DNA of 64,000 bases from Apricaphanius iberus (GCA_028564705.1 JAPXFQ010000344.1:1865001-1929000), one strand, 5' to 3'. Shown: positions 44,601 to 57,295, counted from the stretch's first letter. Notes: generated by a model not told the origin, from the letters alone. Made by a program: numbers and translations.

Positions 44601-46160
44601 AACTTTCACAGTTCTACAAATCCTCCTGAGTACAAACCAATATAGACTGTTTGTCACTGTGGTTTATCTTATTGTTTTGACTTTATTTACTACTTCTGTT
44701 CATTATACACATCTCCAAGCTCTTAAAAAAAAAATGATTTCAAGATTATCGCTGACTAAGAAATCCAGAGCAAAGCTGCCCTAGTGTTCTGAATCCAGTT
44801 CAACCAAGAATATCAGAACATCACCTCACCACTCTCAGAACGTCAGGAATTTCAAAAAAAGAAGAAGTAAATTTAAGGTTGGCAAAAAGAAAAGAACAGC
44901 CACAGTCATAAAGAAAATCTTCTCTTGGGGGATATCTTTTGACCTCGTGTCATTCCAGGTTCTGTCAAGAGAAAACAATAAAAAAGTTTCCTCAGACCTG
45001 TAACAACCAGTTAACCCCAAACACCTGAGGCCCCGGTCTAACTCATGAATGAGTAAACTAAGAAACTTCAATCTGTCTTACCTCTGCAGTATTATTCCCT
45101 ACTTAAGTGGTATATCAAATGAATATTTATCTCCATTTCACACCTGGTACTCTATCATAAATACTAGACAGAATGTGGATGTGATACACATTAGTGGCAC
45201 AAACATGATCAAGTAGAAGAATGGAAACAGTGAGCTGTAGCATCAGAACCTTGGCAGGAGTCTGCAACAATCTAGAACCTAATCTACAGCAGTTATCAGC
45301 ATCTGTTGCCTGGCACCCGGTTCTGTGGGGGTTTTTTAGTTATTCATTTATTGCTCCATTTCTGTCAGTTTTTTTTTTGCTTTGATTCCCCAAGCCGAAG
45401 ATGTATTCAAAAGTGTAGATGGATGTAGCCTCTCAAAACCCCCTAAGTGAGTGAGTGAGTCAGTCAGTCAGTCAGTGTTACACTTCTCTCTCTGCTCAGC
45501 AGACCTGATTGCATGAAGAGATTAAAGGTTTGAACATTGATTAATTTTGTCGGTGTGTGGAAAATAGTATATGCAAATTAACTGAGAGTCTGACCTTGGA
45601 GTGGTCCGTATTAATCATTTGCAACTGACCAGAAGGTTTCTGTATCTGTAAGCAAAATAAACATGACAAATTTCACAAAGACAGGGTTTTTTCAGTTATG
45701 TGGGAGTAGGTGGATGCAATGTTTATTCTCTGAACATGGATTTATTATTTATGTTGGTTATAAACCCAAATTACTCACAGTTTTCAAAGATCTGTCTGAG
45801 CTCCAACTCTTAAAAAAAAAGTAAAGTATATCAGATTCAAATTATGTTTATTTTATACATTATAAAAGCAGGTAATACAAAATCTTTTATTTGGATTGTT
45901 AAAATTGTAATGATAACTTTATTAGGTACATCTCTCTCCGAATCCACAATGTGCTGAACCTCAAAGGAGATTGGCTACTACAGCAGCAGAAGACATTGAA
46001 AGATTGTTGCCTGATCTGATTAGTTTTGGGTTTTCCATCATGGATGTGGAGCCAAAAATTCATTATTTCAGTTTGTACAATGATTACAGAGGTATGTTTC
46101 TGACATATTGTTGAATCCACAATAGTAGCAAGGTGTAAATAATAATTTGGCTAGTGAGTC
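44601..46160. other. intergenic, no gene recognised
   Basis: AT-rich DNA with a short GTGA/GTCA tandem run at 45447-45477. No element was identified. Confidence 0.55.
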
Positions 46161-46194
46161 TATTTCTGGATTCCAGAGAGGATACTTGTATAAA

Positions 46195-47730
46195 TACAAT
46201 TACACCCTAGCCCTACAACATCCACAGCCTTGAGGAACTCCAGCCGAATCTCGTCCACCCCCGGAGCCTTGCCACCAAGGAGCTTTTTAACAACCTCGGT
46301 AACTTCAGCACCAGAGATTGGAGAGCCCGTCCCAGAGTCCCCAGACTCTGCTTCCAAACAGGAAGGCATGTCGGTGGGATTGAGGAGGTCTTTGAAGTAT
46401 TCCATCCAACGACCCAAAACGTCCCGCGTTGAGGTCAGCAGCATACTTCCCCCACTGTAAACAGTGTTGGTGGCAGACCGCCCCCCCCACCCCTGAGACG
46501 CCGGATGGTGGACCAGAATCACTTCGAAGCCATATGGAAGTCGTTCTCCATGGTCTCTCCAAACTCCTCCCACGGCGAAGTTTTTGCCTTAGTGACCATC
46601 TGAGCCGCACTCCGCTCTGCCTGCCGGTACCTATCAGCTGCTTCCGGAGTCCCACAGGCCAAGAAGGCCCAATAGGACTCACCGCCGGTGTCCACCAGCG
46701 GGTTCGAGGGTTTTCAACTACGGTCAGCCGCTTCGACAATGGAGGCACGAAACATGACCCATTCGGACTCAATGTCCTCCGCCTCCCCCGGGACGTGTTT
46801 GAAGTTGTGCTGGAGGTGAGAGTTGAAACCCCTTCTGACAGGAGACTCCACCAGACGTTCCCAGCAGACCCTCACAACATGTTTGGGCCTTCCAGGTCTG
46901 TCCGGCATCCTCCCCCACCACCGGAGCCAACTCACCACCAGGTAGTGGTCGGTGGATAGCTCCGCCTCTCTCTTCACCCGAGTGTCCAAAACATGCGGCC
47001 CCAGGTCAGATGAAATGACAACCAGGTCGATCATCAAGCCGCGGCTTAGGGTGTCCTGGTGCCAAGTTCACACATGAACACCCTTATGCTTGAACATGGT
47101 GTTCGTTATGGACAATCCATGACGAGCACAGAAGTCCAACAACAAAACACCGCTCGGGTATCAGATCGGGGGGGCCATACCGCCCAACCACGCCTCTCCA
47201 GGTCTCACTGTCATTGCCCACGTGAGCGTTGAAGTCCCCCAGCAGAATGAGGGAGTCTCCAGAAGGAGCACTCTCCAGCACACCCTCCAAGGACTCCAAG
47301 AAGGGTGGGTAATCTGATCTACTGTTTGGTGCATAAGCACAAACAATAGTCAGAAACCGTCCCCCCACCCGTGGGCGGAGGGAGGCTACCCTCTCATTCA
47401 CCGGGGTAAACCCCAACGTACAGGCGCCGAGATGGGGGGCAACAAGTATGCCCACCCCAGCTCGGCGCCTCTCACCGGGAGCAACTCCAGAGTGGAAGAG
47501 AGTCCAACCCCTCTCGAGGAGACGGGTTTCAGAGCCAGAGCCATGCGTCGAGGCAAGGCCGACGATGTCCAGTCGGAACCTCTCAACCTCGCACACCAGG
47601 TCCGGCTCCTTCCCCACCAGAGAGGTGACGTTCCACGTCCCAAGAGCCAGCTTCTGCAGCCGAGGATCGGACTGCCAAGGTCCCCGCCTTCGGCTACCGC
47701 CCATCTTGCGGTAAGATGGGTGCACGATAT
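46195..47730 (-). mobile_element. LINE (RTE/BovB-like), 5' portion, frameshifted
   Basis: The minus strand carries, across at least four shifted frames, the first part of a LINE ORF. The endonuclease start is at 47725-47084 ([55 protein letters not shown]). Next is IDLVVISSDLGPHVLDTRVK with STDHYLVVSWLRWWGR (47037-46714), then NPRTRWWTPAV. The last piece is the linker just before the reverse transcriptase (EVTEVVKKLLGGKAPGVDEI, 46300-46220). It ends before the catalytic palm motifs. Frameshifts and stops make it inactive. Same family as the fragment at 1-640. The endonuclease residues GDFNAHVGN are intact here. Confidence 0.85.
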
Positions 47731-48437
47731 CTCAAGTTTTTTTCTTTTAAAAATAAACCAAGCAAACGTCCTCCCTACAGTTATGATTTCTTGTTTTTGA
47801 CAGGGATTTCTCTTCCAACTTGAGAATGAGCTGACAAAAAGCGATCCCATTGCAAATCACAGGCTTACATGAAAAGAGGGAATAACAAGAGTCGACCATG
47901 GTAGATGTGATTTATTTGCACTCTGAAACACACTAGCCACACTAACCTCACTCCTGAAAACCAGTGTTGTTAATTTGGGTATGAACTTTATTTTTTTTTT
48001 TTCTTTTGTTTTTGATTTTTTTTTTTCAAGTCTTATGAGTAATAAACTATATCAGCATAGCACATGACTTAGGTTTCTGTCTCAGCTGAATACACCATGC
48101 TGAAGGTTTACTTATTCATTTTCCTGAGGTAGAACATTTCTCAGTTATATAGCTACTCCTCAAGACAAACTCTTAAACTTAGAAATGTGATCTCTTATCT
48201 AATTTAAAATACTTCTGCTGAAAATATGTACACTCAACCATTTTTTTTACTTGAATGTCCTTGAATCTACCCAAATGAAGTTAAATACATTAAATACAGT
48301 ATGAAAAACAGAAAATATGCACAGTATTTCTCTAACTGAAAATATTATGGCATGTATATTTTCAGCAGCTGCTGAGTTAATATAAAGCATAAATAGAGCG
48401 AGTTACTTGAGCAGTCTGCAAATGTGCCTAATTCAAA

Positions 48438-48486
<49 letters not shown>

Positions 48487-49108
48487 AAGATAGATAGATA
48501 GATAGATAGTATATTTTCAAATACATCTTACAAATATCATCTGATGCTCAAAGAAAACGACAATAAAACCTATTTTAAATAAATACAGACTCAACATAAG
48601 TCTTATCTCTACTGGAAGATGCTCTGTGTTTATGCAAGCAACCATCCAGGCCAAACGCACCAGATAGCAAAATTATGAATGGTAATTTAATCACATAATG
48701 GCTTCTATGCTCTCCAAAAGTCTAATTTCTTGTGTCTGTTGCTCTCTAACAAGGATGCTGGATGAATTTAAATGTCGGGGACTTCAATGCACTTGTTTTA
48801 TTCCAGTTAAGACAACTGTGTTCATGACTGATGGAAAATTATATAATATTCAAAAGGGATTTGCACATCTTTAGTGAACATTGCTAAAAGACGGAATTTG
48901 ATTATTTACTTGTTGTCTATCATAGGAAGAGCACTGGACATCAATAAGGATGTCTTAAGCTCTCCTGCATGCTCAGGTAATTGAATTTGACCTGAAGGAG
49001 ACATATAAAAAGATTTTGTGATATTTACTATGGAAATAACATGTTATGACGACTTTGAAAATCGCCACACGAAAACAACCTTAAAATATTACTTTTATAC
49101 ATTTTTGT

Positions 49109-49110
<2 letters not shown>
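47731..49110. other. intergenic, microsatellite only
   Basis: Apart from the CAGA/GATA array at 48438-48509 and poly-T near 47991-48028, nothing was recognised. Confidence 0.55.
48438..48509. repeat. CAGA then GATA microsatellite
   Basis: About twelve CAGA units followed by about six GATA units. Confidence 0.95.

Positions 49111-49160
<50 letters not shown>
49111..49160. repeat. ATT microsatellite
   Basis: Some sixteen ATT units just left of the Tc1-like element. Confidence 0.95.
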
Positions 49161-49182
49161 CATTATTACTATCACAGAGTCA

Positions 49183-50450
49183 TACAGTGAGGCCACTGAT
49201 GCAGCCACTGATTGTGCAAGTTGTCCCAGTTTAAAAGATATGAAAAGGTATGTAACTTTTATCCTAGGTGCACTTCAACTGTGAGAGACAGAATGAATAA
49301 AAAAATGCAGAAAATTACATGGTTTGATTTTTTAATAAATAGTTAATATAATGGTGTGGAAAATACATATTTAGTATGGAACCGTTAAGCTGCCAGTGCT
49401 GGGTAATAACTTCAGGAACATTACGTCATTATAGCAGGATACTAAACTTGTTATAATGAAAAAGTTTCTCATTATAAACAAATAAAGAACTCGTAAAAAT
49501 GAGAAAATGTGTAGTTATAATGAGAAAGTTTTTTGTCAAAATGAGATACAGAACTCGCTAAAACGAGAAAGTTCATAATGTAATGTAACCACCTTGAGTG
49601 TCATCTAAAGGAACAAGGAGAGAAGATGGAGAATCAGAGGAAGCCCCTCTATGCAACACCCCTCACTATAGTTATACAATGCCATAAATTAGTATAGTGT
49701 AGTCATGCTATAGTAATGCAATGTAATGCAATAGAATTGAATTGCCATGAATAGTATAGAGTGGCCACGCTATACAAATGTATGGCATTGCATTACTGTT
49801 GCGTGGGAACAAGATAGTTGAGTTGTGACCACAAGTCTGTCTACCAATGCATAGCGTTAATGTGCAGAATTTTTTAGATACAACACTAATGAAATGCATG
49901 TGATAAATTCAGGCAGTTAACCCATTCACATGCAAGACAAAGCAAACCGATGTCCAGGGTACTGATGATCTACTTGCAACAACCTGGAACAACCTGTTCC
50001 AGGGTATCTTTAACGTTGATTTAGGTCTGGAGCTTGGCTTTGCTCCAGACCTAAATCCAATAGAGAATCTGTCGAAGGAGCTGAAAGTCAAAACAGCCCA
50101 ACTCTAGAGAAGATCTACATGGAAGAAAGGACAACAATTCAGACTACAGTGTGTGCAAACCTGGTAAAGACCTACAGGAAACATTTGAAAGAGCTCACTG
50201 CCAACCAATATTACTTTATAAAGTATTTAACTGAACCTGTGTTATTGATCAAATATTTATTTTCTGCACCATTGTACAAATAAATTATTTTAAAATCATA
50301 CAATGTGACTTCCTGTTTTTTTTTTTTTTACATTGTGCCACTCACAGTTGAAGTGCACCTATGATAAAACTCACAGACCTCTGTCATCTTTTTAAGTGTT
50401 ACAACTTGCACAATCGGTGGCTGCTAAAAATTTTTTTTTGCCCCACTGTA
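49183..50450 (+). mobile_element. Tc1-like transposon, degenerate, with long inverted ends
   Basis: The left end (from 49183) carries GCAGCCACTGATTGTGCAAG and GGTGCACTTCAACTGTGAGA. The right end read in reverse (from 50450) carries GCAGCCACCGATTGTGCAAG and GGTGCACTTCAACTGTGAGT. The similar inverted ends are about 150 bp long and finish at TA. Just inside the right end, 50040-50230 still reads as the C-terminal part of a Tc1 transposase (PDLNPIENLSKELKV, 50060-50090) with stops. The N-terminal and DDE regions are gone; 49390-49880 holds unrelated low-complexity repeats. Confidence 0.8.
49395..49600. repeat. degenerate ATAATGAGAAAG repeats
   Basis: Several direct and inverted copies of (A)TAATGAGAAAGTT and its complement, with AACTCG..AAA spacers, inside the Tc1-like element. 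A second pair of similar segments with GCCAT..TAGTATAG occurs at 49681-49720 and 49743-49790. Confidence 0.6.
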
Positions 50451-52100
50451 TATGCATGATCCTGCAAAGACTGGTAGCCATCCCCAGAGGTAAACAGTCA
50501 AGGTACAGGTTGGAAGGGTCAGCAGTCCACAAGCCTTTACAGCTGAAGCCTATTTAGCCTAGTTGAAGCTAACTCACATATTGTGTTGTGCAACAAGCGG
50601 GAGAACCTGGATATTAAATTCAGAGTCGGGCTGGGAAAATGCTAACTCAGACAGACTTCAACCCACCTTGTTGCTGTGAGCACTGTGCACTTGTTTTCTG
50701 AATGTATCAAACTTGACGTGTTTAAACAGAAATAAACCCAAATGCTTACAAAACTGTCAGAAGTAAAAGTGTTATAAGATTCAAATGGCTGTAAACATAA
50801 AATGTGGACTGTACGTCAGTTGTGCACTGAAGCTTTAGGACATTGTTAATGTGGTTGTCACAGTCATGAGCTTTCATTGGTGCACTAGAATGATGGAAAG
50901 CCAGTCTCCTGCATTAAATTTAAACAAGCCACATGCTCCTCCCGTAAAGTGACCTTCATGTGCTTTCCTTCAGCCTCCTTGTAGCACTCAGTAATTGACA
51001 ATTTGCTAAGCTCAGCCTCCTTAATCACTGCTGCTCTGTCTGTCAGTCTTCTGTTTTTGCAAAAGATATGCAATTTACAGCAGTAACCGGGGGCAGATTT
51101 AAATTCTTTGAAACTTTGTTTAATGGAGCACAATTGGATCTGTAAAATTGTCATTGCATGCTAAGAAAGATTAAAGTCAAGAATTATTTAATAAACTAAA
51201 ACAATCTGCTGCTCAAATATAACAAGGGGTTAGAAAACTGCCCTTCAGCTTGTACAATGTGCTCCTTTGCACAATAAGGACTTCCACGCAGACCTCAGAG
51301 TCAATAATTGTTTCATTCCCAAAATTATATTTGCAAGGAAAACTGTAGTCTTCAACACACTGTCAAATAACAGAGCATTTGTTAAATATCTCTGCAAACA
51401 ACCAGAATGGGCTTTTTCTAGTCCAATAGTTAAACATCAATGTGTGTTCATATTTTTCCTCTTCAATGAAGACAACAAAAACTGATGCATGTTTACTCCA
51501 ACTTAAGTCAATAATGAAATACTTTGCTTTGTACACATTGATGGTTGATCTTACTAAAATATTTATTATTCCTACTATACTTTGGAATCTGAGCAGGTTA
51601 TGGAGGGAGATCCCTTGTTTTTGTATTTTTAATGTGAGAAGCAGCTTAACTGGATATAATTGTATGTTGCATTAGAAAACAATTTTACTAAATAAAATGC
51701 TTCCTATTAATACATACAAATAAATAGTAGCTTCAATCCAATCACAAAGACAGGCTAAAAGTCAATTATATACCTTTGATTTGACAATTGGGGTTTAAAT
51801 TCACAAGTGGTGAGAACAGAATGTTACAATCACAAGGTTTTTTCCGTACCAAACATTTTTACCAAGGGGCAAACTCCAGTCGCAAGTAGTGAGGCCAACA
51901 TGGAAGTGACAAAAATTTGCAGTCCCCACTCACCCACTAGGGGCTGGCTCCAAAAATGAGAAAGTTTCCATTGACTCTGACTCTCATGTGAAAATTGCCA
52001 ACTTCCCAGCAGAAAAAAAAACTTATACCAAAAGCTGTGTTTCCTCATGACACGCCAATGCATGCCCGCTGGATGAGTAAATGATCTTCAAAAAATTTTT
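50451..52100. other. intergenic, no gene recognised
   Basis: AT-rich. The minus-strand frame at 50885-51154 (89 codons) has no recognisable similarity and no splice context; it is not called. Confidence 0.5.
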
Positions 52101-52105
52101 GTTTT

Positions 52106-52125
52106 GGGGGGGGGGGGGGGGGGGG
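52106..52125. repeat. poly-G run
   Basis: About 20 consecutive G, able in principle to form a G-quadruplex. Confidence 0.9.
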
Positions 52126-52484
52126 TTGTTTAAAAAGGTGACTGACACAGCTGCTCCACACAGCAACAGAAGGGCTAGGCTGAGCTTAAAAAAGACTTCA
52201 ATGCATCACTTTTTTTTTTTTATAGGTTTTTGTACTTTTAACCTGGTTCCAGAGACAGTTTATAACTTTTGGAAGCGGAGATAAGGTGTACGCTCTGTTT
52301 ACGTAGCTTTGTTAGCGGGTAATTTACACAATACGCTGTTGAAAGAGTAATGTTAACGTTCAGTTAAAAAGTTTAAAACAAGGCTTGTGTAGAATTGTCA
52401 AATTGTGGGGACTTGTAGAAGTTATTTGGTACTTAACTCTGTCTTTTGCAGAAAGCAAGATGTAGACTATAGGTCAGGGGTCCC

Positions 52485-52665
52485 CAAATGTGGGCCTCAA
52501 GGGCCTACCACTTTTAGATGTGTGCTCCAACACAGCTGATTCAAATTGTCCAACTTCTTCCTCAGCATGGCAAAGTTCTGGAGAGGCCTACTAACCAGGG
52601 AAAGAACTAAAACAAACATGATACTGGCCCTCGAGGCCTGGATTTGAGGATTCCTGCTTTAGGCA
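52485..52665. mobile_element. hAT-like MITE (candidate)
   Basis: The left end reads CAGGGGTCCCCAAATGTGGG and CCTCAAGGGCC. The right end in reverse reads AAGCAGGAATCCTCAAATCC and AGGCCTCGAGGGCC. The imperfect inverted ends and internal words (GTGTGCTCCAACACAGCTGA) match a common fish MITE layout. The exact target duplication was not resolved. Confidence 0.6.
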
Positions 52666-54298
52666 ATAGTTAAGCTTAGCATAGCTTCACCGTCATTCTG
52701 AAACTCCCCACGTGGCTTTGGGCCACCAAATAGAAAAGACTGTGCCTGCCTCTGTAGAGGCAGAGATATCAAAAATCTCTTAACATCTGCTATGCATAAT
52801 CACATGCACTTAAAGCATCCTCTCCTGGCACTGTCTGCCAAACCCCCCCATAAATAGCAATCCCCCTGCCAGCTCCGAATTATTATCAGAGCTATCTTCT
52901 ACCCCTCTTGGTTTAACCATGGATGAAGTAATGGCTGTTACATTATTTTCTTTCGAACAACATTCCTTAGTACATGTTCATTGCTGGATTTAAGGAAAAA
53001 CATCAACTAATATTGCTAATATTTCCATAATTATTATGATAAGCAAATAAATATAACATAAATTAGAAGTGTAACGCGAAAAAATATATTTTTAATCCTA
53101 TTTTGAATTATACTTGAAAACAAATACAAATACATCCCCCCCCCTCAAAAATACAAATACTGGCTGCTTTGCAGATCCATAGCGCCAAGATAAAAAAAAA
53201 AAAAACATTAACAAACTCTAAGGGTAACATTTTTTTTTTTCATTGTCTGATATTTATATATAATTTCCTCAGTACTCAACAAAAGTACATTTTTGTATAG
53301 TTTTTTGGATAGAGTACAATTCCTGGGGATTATCTTTTTTCACAAAAAAAAATACATCCACAGCTTCCTAGTTTTATTGTAAACATACTTTTTTTAGTTT
53401 TACATTTTTTTAATAAAACGAAATAATTCTAGAAGTATTTTACCTAGACTTAAAATGATCAACTGTTTTTTTTTTTTTTATACACGATAAATGTTGCTAT
53501 GCCAGCAAACATATTTGGATAAATTGCAGCAATTCTTAGTGGAAGATGAATTTATTCCTTTAGCAAAAAAAAGTTGATTTTGTGGGCGATAATTGGCTAC
53601 ATTGTGGTCAATGATGTCACGTTAATAATGATTGGCTGTCAAGGTAGCGCTGATAAAAGGTATACACCATATCAGAACAAATAGGTACCTACAGTTAAGG
53701 GTACAAAATGGTACCTTTTAGGTTACCACCCCAGTGACAAGATGCTGAGCTGTTACATGTAGAATTCTGTAATTTCTGAGTGTGTGTGGTACGAAAAAAC
53801 GATTTTAGGTTTAATAGGTCAGGTTTACCATCATGATAACGCCATTTAGATGTAATTTAAGTAATTGGTTACTGTGCCCCAATGCCCCCGCCCCCGCTCA
53901 AGGGAAGGCCTCTGCCTCACACTAAATGTCTAGGCCATTTCGTTTTTCTGAACATCATCAACACCATCAGTTGCGTACTGTTACAAGGTTAATCCAAAAC
54001 ACTTCTCACTGCAGCTAGTGAAAAAAAGGTGAAAGGCCTCTTTGCTGGCTTCTGAAGAACTCCTATTATGTAATATTCCCTAGATGCATTTACTAATATA
54101 ATTACTGTAATATATTTACTAAAATATTCCTGTAAGGTAACCATAAGAGTCTGTGAGTGCTACAGGCAGAAGTACAACAATCAGTATTGTTTGAAAAAAG
54201 TTGTATCAGTGCATCCCTAAAAAAGATATTTTTGTACTTTAATTTGCAGGTGCTGCTCCTGCACTAGCTCATTGATTAACAAAGAAGCTACTTATTTC
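52666..54298. other. intergenic, no feature recognised
   Basis: AT-rich sequence with numerous A and T runs (52998-53480) and a C run near 53138. No gene was recognised. Confidence 0.55.
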
Positions 54299-54612
54299 CA
54301 TCCATCCATTTTCTGAACTGCTTAGTCCTCCAGGGGTGGGGGGTGCCTATCTCCAGCTTTCAACAGGTGAGAGGGTAAACCCTGGACAGGTGGCCAGTCC
54401 ATCACAGTCCATGCACACACACACACCCACACCTATGGACAATTTAGAGTGATCAATTAACCTAACAGTCATGTTTTGGGCTGTGGGAGGAAGCTTGAGT
54501 ACCTGGAGGGAACCCACAAGGAGAACATGCAAATTCCATGCATGGATATGAACCAACAACCTTCTTCTTGCTGCAAGGCAATGGTGTTAACCACTGCGCC
54601 ACCGTGCAGCCC
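54299..54612 (-). mobile_element. tRNA-derived SINE with 12-bp target duplication
   Basis: Flanked by perfect direct repeats GCTACTTATTTC (54287-54298 and 54613-54624). Read on the minus strand, it starts GGCTGCACGGTGGCGCAGTG with an A-box-like TGGCGCAGTGG and a B-box-like GGTTCATATCC about 45 bp later, the polymerase III promoter layout of a tRNA-derived SINE head. It then continues with the conserved body and ends in an ATGG-type tail. It is essentially full length and retroposed; no coding capacity. Confidence 0.85.
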
Positions 54613-54624
54613 GCTACTTATTTC

Positions 54625-55490
54625 ATATTCTTTTATTTTCAGCCTAGGTAGAGACTGAACAGAATCACTGAACCACAGTTTTCTCGCTAAATGTACATGC
54701 CAATCTCCAATAGCTTCAGTTAGCTCATAGCTACATTGGCTCAGAGTTTGATGGGTGTCAATCATCCACCCCACCCTATCAGCCCTACTCTCAACTCCAC
54801 CTCTTTGTCCATTTTTATATTTTCCTGGAGGGACGGCACATGTGATGCAGCCAAGGTCGCGGTGGTTGGAACCTCAGTTCTCCTATTCGGAAACCTAGTG
54901 GTGACATCACAGTGTGTAATTTTCGGCCTGTAGTGGGCAGTGCATACCTAAATTATCACAGGCATGCAGTATCTGTGTCTTCGAGTAAGAAACTCAACAA
55001 CGGAGTTCCAACTAGTGCTGTTTTCAAACTTTCATTTCCTTGAGAATTATCTATTTGCAGCAACATGACGAGCACATCAGTCTCTCTTTCATCACTTGGA
55101 ACTAGCGAAGAGGGAAAAATGTATTTATGGCGAAAACATTTAGCATTTTGAGGGGAAATCAATGTTTTAATAGCAGGCGTGTTCCATGCGCTTTGTCCGT
55201 CCGGGCTCTTGTAGAAGTAAAGACTTCATCTAATATGGCTTTCCCCTGAAAAGAGGACCCGCGCCATTGTATTTTAAAACTGATTTTTAAAGTCATATTT
55301 TACAATATAGCCAATATTGTGCAATTAATGTGCTTTATGTAATTATTATTACATAATATTTTAATGACTATTTTCAAAGATGTACAGCAAAAACGACACA
55401 CTGTCACTTTGAAAATATACAGTTGATGGTTTACAGTCTGGAAGAAGACTGTATTGTCAAAAGATAAAAGTCTAGGGATGGGGGGTTTGG
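54625..55490. other. intergenic, no gene recognised
   Basis: No recognisable exon, RNA or element. Confidence 0.5.
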
Positions 55491-56050
55491 TCGATCAGAA
55501 AACCAGTCCGTATCTGGTGTGGCCACCCTTTACCTCACACAGTGGAGCACATCTATCTCTATCGCATAGAGTAGATCAAGTTGTTGAATGTGGCCTGTAA
55601 AATGTTGCTCCACTCCTCTTCAATGCTTTTGCACACTCAAGTCAGTTACGACAACAAATGGCATTCAGGTCCAGACCTGGCTGAGGACAAAAGCAAGCGG
55701 ATGAGCATCTCTGAAAAGGTTTCTGAAAATTAGTGCAGAATTTCTTTGGTTATGCAGATCAAGTATTGCAGCAGCTGTCTAGGCGGCTGGTCTCAGATGT
55801 CATGGAGGTGAATATGCTCAATGTGGAGGTGCTGGGCTTGTGTGGTTACACATGGTCTGTGGTTGTGAGGCCTTTTGGATGCTTTGCCAAATTTTCTGGT
55901 ATGCATTTAGAAACAGCTTATGGTAAAGAAACAAATAGTTGTTTAACAAGCTACAATTCTGTTGGACATTCCTGCAATCATCATGCCAATTATATGCTCC
56001 TTCAAAACCTGTGAAATCTGCAACATTGTGTTTTGTGATCAAGCATGAGA
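55491..56050 (-). mobile_element. Tc1-like transposon, internally deleted
   Basis: On the plus strand the sequence reads as the complement of a Tc1-type transposase gene. 55515-55630 corresponds to the gene's 3' end (GTATCTGGTGTGGCCACCC, then GTTGCTCCACTCCTCTTCAA). 55633 onward jumps to the N-terminal part (CACTCAAGTCAGTTACGACA, then GCAGCAGCTGTCTAGGCGGC, GTGGTTACACATGGTCTGTG). The central catalytic region is missing. The plus-strand ORF here is antisense and not real. Confidence 0.65.
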
Positions 56051-57224
56051 TGAACTCAAAGATTGGAAACATTTTCTATATACAGAAAAAGACACATTAC
56101 TCTCAAATTTTGGTCAACAATCTGTCCAAATCTGACTGATTCAAATGTACCCTGTAACTGAAGCAGAGATCATATTCTTAAAGCTTTGTTGCGCATTAAA
56201 CGCAACTACATTTGAGTTTATTTCTAGGTATGAGAGAAAACATTGTTATTACAGATGTCCGTAATGAAATTCATGTCAGTAGCCCCAACAGAAATGTATT
56301 TACTGAGGAAAACATGTACGTAAATGATTTTCCTAGCCATATATGCTGTCTTTTAAAGAGGTACAGTGTAGTCATAAAATGTTAATTATGTGCCGTCTGA
56401 ACCTTGATAACATAGAAGGCTCACTGTGAATCAAAAGGCAGAACAAAGTTCAGATCTTTTGTGTCCAACTATAAAGCCGAACAAACAGTGTGAGAGCACA
56501 TACAGTGCTGTTGGTTGTACTTTAGTAGTAGTCTTATACAGAAATATAACAAGGATTTAAGCCCAACTTTTATTATCAAAAATACAAATACAATATGTGA
56601 ACCTAGGGGTTGCATTAACCAACTATTTTCCGTATTTTTTTTAGAACGGTGACAGAAAAATCTGAATACTGTCTATAATTTTTCCAAATAGTAGTCACAC
56701 CACTGACCACGTGGTTTCAAATGCACAGATATTTTCAACTCTATGTCCAGGTTAATAAACTAAAGAAAAGATTTCCAGACATTATATTCAAAGTTCCCAA
56801 TGTTTGCCAAAAAACCTGCATCTGTTGATGCTTTCCTCCCACTGAAGCATAGTTTATGAGTCAGGAGACGGTTAGTTATGGCTTATTCTATGTTCAGCTT
56901 GTTTGAACTGAACACAATCTAAAATTAATAATAATAAAAAAAAATAGAATAAAAACACGGCTAATGAGACTGCTGTGTGAACCCAAACAATTGTGAAGTG
57001 ATAAAGTCTGCTAAATGCACAAAACAAGAGAAATAAAAATTGATTAACTGTTGACCAACATCATCAGGCTATTTGCTGTGCATCTAGCTGCTTGTTAAAG
57101 CCTGGCATTAAGAGATAATGTCCACCCTCTCAGGCTTTAAATAGCAGAGCAAATAAATAAACACAAGCACACACACACATATTTTCACACAATAAATTAA
57201 TTATCATGTGAAATTCATAACAGC
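56051..57224. other. intergenic, no gene recognised
   Basis: AT-rich DNA, with a short CA run near 57163-57178. Confidence 0.55.
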
Positions 57225-57295
57225 CTGTGATGGACTGGCGACCTGTCCAGGGTGTACCCCGCCTCTCGCCCGTTGATAGCTGGAGAGCTTAGTTC
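57225..57295 (+). mobile_element. fragment of the SINE tail-type repeat
   Basis: GATGGACTGGCGACCTGTCC, then GGGTGTACCCCGCCTCTCGC is the reverse complement of the segment seen at 26180-26200/26538-26565. Only this short piece is preserved. Confidence 0.7.

Noticed and set aside
48438..48509. CAGA/GATA array as a sex-chromosome satellite
   Set aside because: The array is only about 70 bp, an ordinary microsatellite.
54299..54612. tRNA gene at the SINE head
   Set aside because: A- and B-box-like motifs are present, but there is no cloverleaf or acceptor stem, and the unit has a retroposon body and target duplications.
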